Origin: Paratractidigestivibacter sp963591565
GTDB lineage: Bacteria > Actinomycetota > Coriobacteriia > Coriobacteriales > Atopobiaceae
Length of the DNA: 22,512 nucleotides
NCBI GenBank assembly: GCA_963591565.1
Contig: CAVAUD010000022.1
Coordinates: 1-22,512, forward strand
Direction: 5' to 3'
In this document: positions 15,134-22,512 of the stretch, piece after piece
Layout: each line of letters opens with the position of its first letter
Position numbering within the stretch: position 1 is the stretch's first letter
The notes under the pieces: generated by a model
The model's input: only the letters and a program-made list of their open reading frames with translations
Database searches by the model: none
Told to the model about the DNA's origin: nothing
Translations under genes and position numbers: made by a program

Positions 15134-17698
15134 ATGCTCACCATTACCCGATTCGCGTGCGAGGGCCTCGAGTCCGGCTGCGTGACCGATGAGCGCCATC
15201 CGCGCCTCGACTTCGCCGTGGCAAGCGACCGCGCGGGCGCAGCCGTTGCCGCAGCCACCGTCACGGTAAACGAGACGCAGGTAGACCTGGGTGTCGCGCA
15301 GTCCGCGCGCTACGACGGGCCTGCCTTGGCGCCGCGGACCGTCTACAACGCGCACCTGGTCGTGACCGACGACGCCGGCGAGAAGGCCGAGGCCGACCTT
15401 ACCTTCGAGACCGGCCTTCTCGGCCAGGCATTTGACGCCCAGTGGATCAGCGACCCGGCCTTTTCCTTCACGGAGAAGGGCACGTCTCCCACCCCGATGG
15501 TCTTCCGCCGCCAGATCGAGCTGGCCGGCCCCGTGGCGAGCGCGCGCATCTACGCCACCGCGATGGGCATCTTCGAGCTCGACCTCAACGGCCAAAAGGT
15601 GGGCGACGAGATGTTCGCCCCCGGCTTCACTTCGTACAAGACCCACCTGCAGTACGCGACCTACGACGTGACCGATCTTCTCGCCGAGAAAAACGAGCTG
15701 GTGGCGACCGTCGCCGGAGGCTGGGCCGTGGGCGCCTTCGTCTACACCCGCGTGAACCGCGTGACCGCCGACCGCCAGGCCCTGCTGCTGCAGCTGTGCG
15801 TGACGTACGAGGACGGCTCGACCCAGGTCTTTGGGACCGACGACTCCTGGGAGGTCACCGAGGAGGGCCCCGTGCGCTTTGCCGAGTTCTACGACGGCGA
15901 GGTGTACGACGCCCGCGTTGACCTGGGCTCGGTTGCGTGGCGGGCTGCGGCGCGCGAGCAGCTGCGCGTGACGCCTGCGCTCTCGGCCGCCTGCGGCAAC
16001 CCGGTGCGCCTGCACGAGCCGATGGAGCCCGTGAGCGTGACGCGCGTTGGCGACGAGCTGATATACGACTTTGGCCAGAACTTCGCCGGCGTCGTGGAGT
16101 TCGACCTTCTCGGCGCAAACGAAGGCCAGGTAGTTCGCGTGCGCCACGCAGAGATCCTGAAGCCCGACGGCACGCTCAACACCGATTTTTTGCGCACCGC
16201 CAAGGCCGAGCTGGTCTACACCGCCCGCGCCGGCGACCAGACCTATCGCCCCCGCATGACCTACATGGGCTTCCGCTACGTGAGCGTCACCGGCGCCGAC
16301 GAGGCGGCCATCACCGTGCGCGCCTACCCGGTCTTCTCGGACGTGCGCGAGACGGGCTCGTTCGAGTGCTCGAACGAGCAGGTCAACCGCCTGCAGCAGA
16401 ACATCCAGTGGTCGTCGAGGTCCAACTTTGTCGATATCCCGACGGACTGCCCGCAGCGCGACGAGCGCATGGGCTGGACGGGCGACATCGCCGTCTTCGC
16501 GCCCACGGCCTGCTACAACTTTGACATGGGCCGCTTCCTGCGCAAATGGCTGCGCGACGTCCGCGCCGAGCAGCTGCGCGGCGGCGGCATCCCCAACACG
16601 GTTCCGGCCGGCGGCTTTGGCTTCCCGGCCACGATGCCCTCGATGGCGATCGACTTCTGGGGCGACGCCTGCGTGCTGGTGCCGTGGGCGCTCTACCGCG
16701 CCGAGGGCGACCTCGAGGTCCTGCGCGAGAACTACGACATGATGCGCCGCTACGTCGACGCCTGCCGTTTTTGGGCCGGCTTTGGCCTGGGCAAATACCG
16801 CTACATCTGGCACACCCCCGCGACGCTGCACTTTGGCGACTGGGTGGCGCCCGACGTGCCCAAGATGAGCCAGTGGCAGGCCCGCAGCAAGTGGACCGCC
16901 ACGGCGAGCCTGTGCCACACGAGCTCGCTGGTATCCCAGATTGCCCGCATCCTGGGCAAGGACGAGGACGCCGAGCGCTACGGCACCCTGAGCTCGCGCG
17001 TGGCCGCCGCCTACGAGGACGTCTTCACCGACGGCGCGGGCAAGCTCAAGGAGGAGTTCCAGACCGCCTACGTCTTGCCGATCCACTTTGGGATGCTGCG
17101 CGAGAAGAACCAGGCCGCTGCCGTGGATAACCTGGTCAAGCTGGTCGAGAAGGGCGATTACTGCATCGGCACCGGCTTCCCCGGCACGCCCTACATCCTG
17201 TTTGCCCTGGCAGACAACGGCCGCGCCGACGTGGCGTACAAGATGCTGCTCAACACCAAGTGCCCCTCGTGGCTCTACGAGGTGGCCCAGGGCGCGACCA
17301 CGATCTGGGAGCGCTGGGACGGCCTGGACGAGAACGGCCAGTGCCCCATCGGCGACGACGGCACCGACATGATGATCTCGTACAACCACTACGCGAGCGG
17401 CGCCATCGGCGACTTTTTGTACACGCGCGTGGCGGGCATCGAGGCCGTTGAGCCGGGTTATCGCCGCGTGCGCGTGGCGCCGGTGCTGGGCGGCGGCCTG
17501 ACCTGGGCCTCCGGCAGCGTCGAGACGGTCCTGGGCCGCGTGGCGTCTTCCTGGAAGATCGCCGACGGGCAGTTTGAGATCGAGGTCGAGGTGCCCGTGG
17601 GCGCCACCTGCGAGCTGGCGCTGCCCGACGGCACCACGCAGGAGCTGGCGAGCGGAACGCACCGCGCGACCTGCACTTTGTTTGAGAAGGAGGCGTAA
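15134..17698 (+). CDS. GH78 alpha-L-rhamnosidase
   Basis: An 854-residue enzyme that releases terminal alpha-L-rhamnose from glycosides. The N-terminal beta-sandwich domains (about 1-330) include the rhamnosidase N-domain FELDLNGQKVGDEMFAPGFT and lead to an (alpha/alpha)6 barrel. The catalytic stretch TDCPQRDERMGWTGD places Asp438, Asp443 and likely general acid Glu444 before Trp448. A second conserved segment, GATTIWERWDG, holds likely general base Glu726. A C-terminal beta domain closes the protein (about 770-854). There is no signal peptide, so it acts in the cytoplasm on imported substrate. It is followed after 3 bases by the GH2 gene, whose ribosome site lies in this gene's last codons. 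Residue roles are assigned from family knowledge; substrate linkage is not readable. Confidence 0.93.
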   Translation: MLTITRFACEGLESGCVTDERHPRLDFAVASDRAGAAVAAATVTVNETQVDLGVAQSARYDGPALAPRTVYNAHLVVTDDAGEKAEADLTFETGLLGQAFDAQWISDPAFSFTEKGTSPTPMVFRRQIELAGPVASARIYATAMGIFELDLNGQKVGDEMFAPGFTSYKTHLQYATYDVTDLLAEKNELVATVAGGWAVGAFVYTRVNRVTADRQALLLQLCVTYEDGSTQVFGTDDSWEVTEEGPVRFAEFYDGEVYDARVDLGSVAWRAAAREQLRVTPALSAACGNPVRLHEPMEPVSVTRVGDELIYDFGQNFAGVVEFDLLGANEGQVVRVRHAEILKPDGTLNTDFLRTAKAELVYTARAGDQTYRPRMTYMGFRYVSVTGADEAAITVRAYPVFSDVRETGSFECSNEQVNRLQQNIQWSSRSNFVDIPTDCPQRDERMGWTGDIAVFAPTACYNFDMGRFLRKWLRDVRAEQLRGGGIPNTVPAGGFGFPATMPSMAIDFWGDACVLVPWALYRAEGDLEVLRENYDMMRRYVDACRFWAGFGLGKYRYIWHTPATLHFGDWVAPDVPKMSQWQARSKWTATASLCHTSSLVSQIARILGKDEDAERYGTLSSRVAAAYEDVFTDGAGKLKEEFQTAYVLPIHFGMLREKNQAAAVDNLVKLVEKGDYCIGTGFPGTPYILFALADNGRADVAYKMLLNTKCPSWLYEVAQGATTIWERWDGLDENGQCPIGDDGTDMMISYNHYASGAIGDFLYTRVAGIEAVEPGYRRVRVAPVLGGGLTWASGSVETVLGRVASSWKIADGQFEIEVEVPVGATCELALPDGTTQELASGTHRATCTLFEKEA

Positions 17699-17701
17699 GG
17701 C

Positions 17702-20179
17702 ATGAAGGGTATCTCGTTTAACGACGGGTGGCGGTTCAGGCACCTGGGCGACGCCGGGCTGGTTGGCGCGGCGGTTGCGGGGGAGGCCGACGGGGCCCCG
17801 GCCGGCCCCGAGCCCTGGCAGGACGTCGAGCTCCCGCACGACGCGATGATCCACGAGCCGCGCGACGAGCGCGCCCCCAGCGCCCACAACAGCGGCTGGT
17901 TCGTGGGCCGCGACTACGAGTACGTGCGCGACTACACCCTGCCGGCCCATCTCGCCGGGCAGTCGGCCATCCTCGAGTTCGAGGGCGTCTATCACCTGGC
18001 CGAGGTCTATGTCGACGGCCAGCTCGTGGCCGAGCGCCCCTACGGCTACACCAACTTCTACGTCGACCTGAGCGACCTTCTCGTCCCGGGCAAGCCCTGC
18101 GAGATCCGCGTGGTGGCCCGCAACTCCGACCAGCCCAACAGCCGCTGGTACTCGGGCGCGGGCATCTACCGCCCCGTGACCCTGTGGGTCGGCCCCCGCA
18201 CCCACATCGAGCGCGACGGCGTTTGCGTGCGCACCCTGTCCCTGGGCCCCGACGCCCCGCGCGTCGCCGTGGACCTCGAGGCCACCGGAGCCGGCCAGGC
18301 CCAGGTCGCGCTCGTCTCGCTTGACGGCGAGAAGACCCTGGCCGCGGGCGAGGTCGCGGTGGGCGAGGACGGCCGCGCCACCTTGGAGCTCGACGTGCCC
18401 GGCGCCCTGCCGTGGTCGCCGGACGATCCGCAGCTCTACCTCTGCCGCGTTGCCCTGACCGCCGCCGACGGCTCGCGCGACGAGGCCGAGGCGACCTTCG
18501 GCGTGCGTACCCTGACCTGGGGCGACAACGGTCTTCTCCTTAACGGCGAGCGCGTTGTCCTCAAGGGCGCCTGCATCCACCACGACAACGGCGTCCTGGG
18601 CGCCTGCGCCTGGGCCGATGCCGTCGAGCGCAAGGTCTACCTCATGCGCCAGCAGGGCTACAACTCGCTTCGCAGCGCGCATAACCCCTGCTCGCGGGCC
18701 CTTCTCGACGCCTGCGACCGCCTGGGCGTCCTGGTGATGGACGAGTACATCGACCACTGGTACATCCACAAGACCCAGCACGACTACGTCGATCACTTCG
18801 ACCAGTGGTGGCGCCAGGACATCGCCGACATGGTGGCCAAGGACAAGGCCCACCCCTGCGTGGTGCTCTACTCCACCGGCAACGAGGTCAGCGAGACGGC
18901 CGAGGAGCGCGGCATCAAGCTTGCCGGCGAGATGACCGATCTTCTCCACAGCCTTGACCCAACCCGCCCCGTGACCTGCGGCGTCAATATCTTCTTCAAC
19001 TTCTTGAGCTCGGTGGGCTTTGGCCAGTACTCCGACGAGAAGGCCGCCCGCGAGGCCGCCGAGGCCGCCCAGCGCGAGGCCGGCGACCGCCCCGCGAAGC
19101 ACCGCGCCGTGGGCAGCGAGTTCTTCAACAACCTGGCCGGCATCCTGGGCGCGGGCTTCATGAAGCGCGGCGCCACCCTGCCGTTCTGCGACTGGGTGAC
19201 CCGCGACGCCTACGCGGCCATGGACATGGCCGGCTACAACTACGGCGTCGACCGCTACGAGCACGACCTGCGCGCTTATCCGCACCGTCTGATCCTGGGC
19301 TCCGAGACGTTTTGCTCCGACGCCTGGCGCTTCACGCAGCTGGCCGAGAAGAACCCGCGCCTGGTCGGCGACTTTGTGTGGGCCGGCATGGACTACCTCG
19401 GCGAGGCGAGCGTGGGCTCCTGGGAGTACGCCGATTACGCCCCGCGCCAGCTGCAGTTCGGTTGGCTGACGGCCGGCTCGGGCCGCGTGGACCTGACGGG
19501 CAAGCCGCTTGGCGAGGCCCTCTACACCCGCGTCGCCCTCGGCGGCGAGACGGGTCCCTACCTGGCCGTTTGCCCCGTTAACCACACGGGCGAGAAGCAC
19601 TCGCCGAGCGCCTGGAAGATGTCGAACGCGACGGACTCCTGGGCCTGGGAGGGCTGCGAGGGCCGCGTCGCCAACGTCGAGGTCTATGCCCGTGCGGCCA
19701 GCGTCGCGCTGCTGCTCAACGGGCGCGAGGTCGCACGCCGCCGCCTGGCCGGGGACTGCATCGCCCGCATGAGCTGCAAGTGGGCGCCGGGCCGCCTGGA
19801 GGCCGTGGCCTTTGACGCAGCAGGGGCCGAGATTGGCCGCCGCGAGCTTGTCTCGGCTGTGGGCCCGGCACGCCTTGTGGCCGAGCCGGAGTACATCGGC
19901 ACCCACGATGACCTGGTCTTTATTCGCGTGCGTTACGCCGACGAGGCCGGGACCACCCTGCCGCTCGAGCGCGGGATCCTGCGCGCCGAGGCCGAGGGCT
20001 GCCGCCTTCTGGGCTTTGGCTGCGCCGCGCCGTACAACCCCGGCAGCTTCGTGACCGGCGAGACCGACACCTATTACGGCGAGGCCCTGGCCGTGGTCAA
20101 GCTCGAGGCCCCCGGCACCCCCGCCCGTCTCGCCGTCACCGACGGCACCCTGGCCTGCGAGGTCGCCCTCGGCGCCTAG
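17702..20179 (+). CDS. GH2-family glycosidase (beta-galactosidase-like)
   Basis: An 825-residue cytoplasmic GH2 enzyme without a signal peptide. N-terminal jelly-roll sugar-binding domain (about 1-165; VELPHDAMIH, YSGAGIYRPVTLWV), an immunoglobulin-like domain (about 166-265), a TIM barrel from about 268 with VVLKGACIHHDNG near 288, SAHNPCSRALLDACD, acid/base Glu395 in STGNEV and nucleophile Glu535 in ILGSETF. A further Ig-like region (about 600-680, ASVALLLNGREVARRRLAG) resembles the DUF4982 type, and a C-terminal domain ends with a YNPGSF-containing stretch. I do not see the Asn-x-Lys motif typical of beta-glucuronidases, so a beta-galactosidase or other aldohexose/pentose specificity is more likely. 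It is separated by 3 bases from GH78 and shares its ribosome site region, so the two probably act on the same glycoside. Confidence 0.92.
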   Translation: MKGISFNDGWRFRHLGDAGLVGAAVAGEADGAPAGPEPWQDVELPHDAMIHEPRDERAPSAHNSGWFVGRDYEYVRDYTLPAHLAGQSAILEFEGVYHLAEVYVDGQLVAERPYGYTNFYVDLSDLLVPGKPCEIRVVARNSDQPNSRWYSGAGIYRPVTLWVGPRTHIERDGVCVRTLSLGPDAPRVAVDLEATGAGQAQVALVSLDGEKTLAAGEVAVGEDGRATLELDVPGALPWSPDDPQLYLCRVALTAADGSRDEAEATFGVRTLTWGDNGLLLNGERVVLKGACIHHDNGVLGACAWADAVERKVYLMRQQGYNSLRSAHNPCSRALLDACDRLGVLVMDEYIDHWYIHKTQHDYVDHFDQWWRQDIADMVAKDKAHPCVVLYSTGNEVSETAEERGIKLAGEMTDLLHSLDPTRPVTCGVNIFFNFLSSVGFGQYSDEKAAREAAEAAQREAGDRPAKHRAVGSEFFNNLAGILGAGFMKRGATLPFCDWVTRDAYAAMDMAGYNYGVDRYEHDLRAYPHRLILGSETFCSDAWRFTQLAEKNPRLVGDFVWAGMDYLGEASVGSWEYADYAPRQLQFGWLTAGSGRVDLTGKPLGEALYTRVALGGETGPYLAVCPVNHTGEKHSPSAWKMSNATDSWAWEGCEGRVANVEVYARAASVALLLNGREVARRRLAGDCIARMSCKWAPGRLEAVAFDAAGAEIGRRELVSAVGPARLVAEPEYIGTHDDLVFIRVRYADEAGTTLPLERGILRAEAEGCRLLGFGCAAPYNPGSFVTGETDTYYGEALAVVKLEAPGTPARLAVTDGTLACEVALGA

Positions 20180-20199
20180 CCCGCCGCTGTCTCTTGCGG

Positions 20200-20292
20200 G
20201 TCCGGATGAAACTTCCTCTAACCGGAATGCGTTTTGGCCCAATCCAGGGCAAACGTCAAAATGAATTCCGGTTGGAGGAAATTTTATTCCGA
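20200..20292. repeat. 93-bp imperfect palindrome between convergent genes
   Basis: Arms 20209-20236 (AAACTTCCTCTAACCGGAAT onward) and 20257-20284 match as inverted repeats in 24 of 28 positions, with weaker matching out to 20200 and 20292. The centre has a small GCCC/GGGC hairpin (20237-20250). It lies between the GH2 gene and the convergent symporter gene. It may work as a bidirectional terminator or be a repeat element. It shares no obvious sequence with the 10909-11047 palindrome. Confidence 0.65.
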
Positions 20293-20323
20293 CCCCCTGA
20301 GTACACCCGCCGCGCCGTCGCAC

Positions 20324-20363
20324 AAAAAGCGCCCGGCATCGGGGAAGAGTCGATGCCGGGCGC
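20324..20363 (-). terminator. Intrinsic terminator of the sugar symporter gene
   Basis: GCGCCCGGCATCG (20329-20341) and CGATGCCGGGCGC (20351-20363) are perfect 13-bp arms with a 9-nt loop. AAAAA at 20324-20328 becomes TTTTT after the hairpin on the minus strand. It lies about 70 bases past the symporter stop. Confidence 0.9.
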
Positions 20364-20434
20364 GTGGGGCGCCGCTGTTTATAGGGGGAGAAAACCTAGC
20401 GACGCACGGGGGAGGATGAGGGAGGGCTCGAGGC

Positions 20435-21925
20435 CTACTCGGCCGCCTTCTCGTGGCGCTGCTTCAAGGCCTCCTGCTCGGCGGGAAGGTTCTTCTCGAC
20501 GGTGAAGGAAAGCAGCAGCACGCCGCACACGGCGAAGGCGATGGTCTCGACCAGGATGTAGCTGATAGAGATGGCGTTTTGGGTCAGCGCCGTCTGGGCC
20601 GCGGTGCCCAGGGTGATGTCGGCGGCCTGGTCATAGCCCACGCCACCCAGGATGCCGGAGAAGATCGCGTTGCAGATCGGGGTCGCCGCGACCATGATCG
20701 AGCTGTAGATCGACATGGTCAGGCCGTCGGTGCGCAGGCCGCTCTTGAACTCGACGTGGTCGATGACGTCGGCGAGCATGGCCAGAATCATGTAGCCGAT
20801 CGGCGCGGAGCCCAGGCACTTGAGCGCGATGCCCACGCCAACGGGCACGATCTGCCCGTGGCCCAGGTAGGCGATGACGCCGCCGATGACGCCCACGACC
20901 ATGCCGGCGATGCAGACGCGCTGCTTGCCCAGCTTGTTGCACAGCGGGATGACGAAGAGGATGGCGGCGGCCATCGGCAGCGCGCCCAGGATGCTCAGCA
21001 TCGACTGCGAGGCGCCCCACGCGTCGGCGGTGCCAAAGAAGGTGTTGTCCAAAACCCACTTGCAGAAGTAGGTCATCGAGCCGTTCTTGATCGCGCCGCT
21101 CCACTGATACAGCAGGTAGACGCCCATGATGATCCACCACTGCGACTCGCGGGTGACGGCAGAGAGCTGCTCGTTCAAAGACGGGGCCGCGGTCTTCTCG
21201 CCCTCGTCGCCCTCGGTCGAGCCGCCGGCGAGAAGCTCCTCGGTGATGCGCTCGCGGGTGAAGCGATACTGCAGGTAGACGGTCAGCGCGGTGAGAAGGG
21301 CGACGACCAGCATGGCCAAGAGCCACAGGTTCTGGTCCTGCTTCAGGGCAAACGAGACGAGCATCGGGAAGACCATGGTGCCGGTGCCCATGACGCCAAA
21401 GCCGGCGATGTTGGTGAGGGAGGCCAGCGCGCCGCGCTTCTCGCTGTCACGCGTCGAGACGGCGACCAACGTCGAGTTGGCCGTGTTGTAGATCGGGTAG
21501 GCCACGGCGTAGTACAGGTTGTACGCGATGGCGATCCAGACCATCTTGGCCACGCCCTCGAAGGGCACGAAGAACATGAAGACCGTGGAGACCGAGAAGG
21601 TCAGGGCAGAGAGCAAGACCCAGGGGCGGGCCTTGCCGGCCAGGCAGTGCGTGCGCTCGATGAGCTGGCCCACGACGAGGTTGGCCACCACGATGAGGAT
21701 GGTCGAGAAGAGCTGCAGGCCCGTCAAGAACGACAGGTCGAGCTGCAGGACGTCGGTGAAGTAGTTCTGCAGCTGGCTCGTGAAGATGCCGGAGGCGAGA
21801 AGGCCGCCAAAGGGGCCGACAAGGTAGCCGAAGAGCATCTCGGGGGTGGTCACTTTGTCTTTCTTGGTGAGGGACGAGGTGAGCGGTCCCTCCCAGAAAG
21901 AGGCGTTTGCGGTGGCTGAGCTCAC
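20435..21925 (-). CDS. GPH-family sugar:cation symporter (MelB-like)
   Basis: A 496-residue multi-helix membrane transporter of the glycoside-pentoside-hexuronide group, which imports glycosides with H+ or Na+. Family features: PEMLFGYLVGPFGGLL and LQNYFTDVLQL near the N-terminus, GKARPWVLLSA after helix 2-3, AYPIYNTANSTLVAVSTRD, and FKSGLRTDGLTMSIYSS in the last third. The GTG start at 21925 is chosen because AAAGGAG sits 8 bases upstream. An in-frame ATG at 21985 would add 20 polar residues, lacks a ribosome site and overlaps the expected transcription start. The gene converges with the GH78-GH2 operon and diverges from groES. It probably carries in the glycosides cut by those enzymes (inference); the substrate is unknown. 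Confidence 0.92.
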   Translation of the reverse strand: MSSATANASFWEGPLTSSLTKKDKVTTPEMLFGYLVGPFGGLLASGIFTSQLQNYFTDVLQLDLSFLTGLQLFSTILIVVANLVVGQLIERTHCLAGKARPWVLLSALTFSVSTVFMFFVPFEGVAKMVWIAIAYNLYYAVAYPIYNTANSTLVAVSTRDSEKRGALASLTNIAGFGVMGTGTMVFPMLVSFALKQDQNLWLLAMLVVALLTALTVYLQYRFTRERITEELLAGGSTEGDEGEKTAAPSLNEQLSAVTRESQWWIIMGVYLLYQWSGAIKNGSMTYFCKWVLDNTFFGTADAWGASQSMLSILGALPMAAAILFVIPLCNKLGKQRVCIAGMVVGVIGGVIAYLGHGQIVPVGVGIALKCLGSAPIGYMILAMLADVIDHVEFKSGLRTDGLTMSIYSSIMVAATPICNAIFSGILGGVGYDQAADITLGTAAQTALTQNAISISYILVETIAFAVCGVLLLSFTVEKNLPAEQEALKQRHEKAAE

Positions 21926-21933
21926 GTCAACGT

Positions 21934-21940
21934 CTCCTTT
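21934..21940 (-). promoter_or_regulatory. Ribosome site fixing the symporter GTG start
   Basis: On the minus strand this reads AAAGGAG, 8 bases before GTG (21925-21923). It decides the start against the upstream ATG at 21985. Confidence 0.75.
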
Positions 21941-21991
21941 CGCCGGGCGATGCGAGGCATCGCTTTCCAATAGTGTTTCCGTCATGGAAAA

Positions 21992-22020
21992 GTATTACCC
22001 AAAATAAGATATGGGTGGAA
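21992..22020 (-). promoter_or_regulatory. Candidate promoter of the symporter gene
   Basis: On the minus strand TTCCAC (22020-22015), a 17-bp spacer and TAATAC (21997-21992) resemble a sigma-70-type promoter. An ACCCA/TGGGT dyad (21997-22001, 22012-22016) lies between them and ACTTTT(T)CCA repeats flank it, all possible regulator contacts. Transcription would begin near 21985. Confidence 0.45.
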
Positions 22021-22176
22021 AAAGTTTTGCCAGCGGCATGATTTTGCCGCCGAAGTGCATCGGGGAGCCGCTCAGGCCGCCCCGCTGGGCGCCCGCGAGG
22101 TCCCTTCGCGCCCCGCCGCGCCCGTCTCGCCACCTGCTTATATCAAAACGCATCAAGAAATCTAAGTGCCCAGTAT

Positions 22177-22204
22177 GAGATTTTTTCAATCTCGATGGTA
22201 TAAG
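22177..22204 (+). promoter_or_regulatory. groES promoter (extended -10) with upstream dyad
   Basis: TGGTATAAG (22196-22204) is an extended -10 with TATAAG at 22199-22204. No strong -35 is seen. GAGATT (22177-22182) and AATCTC (22188-22193) form an inverted repeat where a -35 would be, a possible heat-shock regulator site. It is not a CIRCE element. Confidence 0.45.
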
Positions 22205-22221
22205 TCGGCGACGGTGGGTAT

Positions 22222-22239
22222 TATCCATAGCGTTGGATA
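22222..22239. promoter_or_regulatory. TATCCA-N6-TGGATA inverted repeat in groES leader
   Basis: Perfect 6-base arms separated by 6 bases, just downstream of the expected transcription start and about 40 bp before the groES ATG. It could be an operator or an mRNA hairpin. The regulator is unknown. Confidence 0.35.
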
Positions 22240-22280
22240 GAGCACCCGGTGTCCCCGGGCGCATTACAAAGGAGGAAACC

Positions 22281-22512
22281 ATGACTTTGAAGCCTCTCGG
22301 CGATCGCGTTCTCGTTAAGCCCGCTCCCAAGGAGGAGAAGACCTCCAGCGGCCTGTACATTTCCAGCGGTGCCCAGGAGAAGCCCCAGCGCGGCGAGGTC
22401 GTCGCCGTGGGCGCCGGCAAGCTCAACGACAAGGGCGAGCGCGTCGCCATGGACGTGAAGGTCGGCGACCAGGTCTACTACGGCAAGTTCGGCGGCAACG
22501 AGGTCAAGGTCG
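22281..22512 (+). CDS. groES: GroES co-chaperonin (3' end cut off)
   Basis: The first 77 residues of the 10-kDa chaperonin are present; a full protein is about 95, so the C-terminus lies beyond the window. It caps the GroEL folding chamber in the cytoplasm. The family start LKPLGDRVLVKP, the mobile loop (about 17-33, EEKTSSGLYISSGAQEK), and GEVVAVGAGKL and VKVGDQVYYGKFGG stretches are all clear. AAAGGAGG lies 5 bases before the ATG. groEL usually follows groES, but cannot be seen here. Confidence 0.97.
   Translation, partial: MTLKPLGDRVLVKPAPKEEKTSSGLYISSGAQEKPQRGEVVAVGAGKLNDKGERVAMDVKVGDQVYYGKFGGNEVKV

Larger units (their letters stand above)
21926..22280. other. 355-bp divergent promoter region (symporter / groES)
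   Basis: No gene is seen. The left part holds the symporter ribosome site and promoter. The middle (about 22025-22130) is GC-rich with a CGCGAGG/CCTTCGCG hairpin. The right part is A/T-richer and carries the groES promoter and two inverted repeats. Confidence 0.6.

Noticed and set aside
15119..20323. A 1734-codon open frame on the minus strand across the rhamnosidase and GH2 genes
   Set aside because: It mirrors two well-supported genes. Long stop-free antisense frames are expected in GC-rich DNA with GC-ending codons, and its product is low-complexity with no recognisable domain.
22234..22260. CIRCE-like operator near AGAGCACCC before groES
   Set aside because: Only a partial resemblance to one half-site, with no matching inverted half at the 9-bp spacing.
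1..22512. CRISPR arrays, tRNA or rRNA genes, insertion sequences or integrases
   Set aside because: No regularly spaced repeats, no cloverleaf or rRNA signatures, and no transposase or recombinase motifs were seen on either strand.

Overview
The window is GC-rich (roughly two thirds G+C by eye) with dense, mostly same-strand genes, strong AAGGAGG-type ribosome sites and Gram-positive features: a lipobox-bearing solute-binding protein, membrane-anchored exo-enzymes and no outer-membrane genes. Together with the gene styles this suggests a gut actinobacterium of the class Coriobacteriia (Collinsella/Olsenella-like). That assignment is inference; no rRNA or phylogenetic marker other than a partial groES is present.

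Layout. (1) 2-3034: the 3' part of a gene for a family 3 glycoside hydrolase whose domains are in reversed (circularly permuted) order and which is anchored by a membrane helix at each end. (2) 3275-7846: an amino-acid-type ABC transporter operon (Tat-type lipoprotein binding protein, permease, ATPase) ending with an M20 metallopeptidase; a possible 21-codon leader ORF overlaps the first start codon. (3) 7922-9850: glutamine-dependent NAD+ synthetase (nadE). (4) 9932-10867: RpiR-type (HTH plus SIS) sugar regulator, followed by a 556-bp non-coding stretch with nested palindromes, an intrinsic terminator and operator-like repeats. (5) 11424-14992: a second double-anchored permuted GH3 enzyme, overlapping by one base a small four-helix membrane protein. 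(6) 15134-20179: a two-gene operon for a GH78 alpha-L-rhamnosidase and a GH2 enzyme, preceded by a hairpin-rich leader. (7) 20435-21925, minus strand: a GPH-type sugar:cation symporter. (8) 22281 to the end: groES, cut by the window edge.

How it may work together (inference): the two surface GH3 enzymes could trim beta-linked sugars from glycosides outside the cell. The GPH symporter could import smaller glycosides, and the rhamnosidase and GH2 enzyme, which lack signal peptides, could finish them in the cytoplasm, with the RpiR protein as candidate sugar-phosphate-responsive regulator. Rhamnose-containing plant glycosides (flavonoid rutinosides, saponins) are a reasonable substrate guess but are not proved by sequence. 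The ABC-M20 operon looks like a separate amino acid or peptide uptake unit, and nadE and groES are housekeeping.

The most notable signals are the double-anchored permuted GH3 proteins with a coupled four-helix partner, long palindromes in two intergenic regions, a leader with three GGGCCC boxes exactly 34 bp apart before the rhamnosidase, and a recurring GGCGAGAAG/CTTCTCGCC motif that occurs in genes in more than one frame and forms palindromes between genes.
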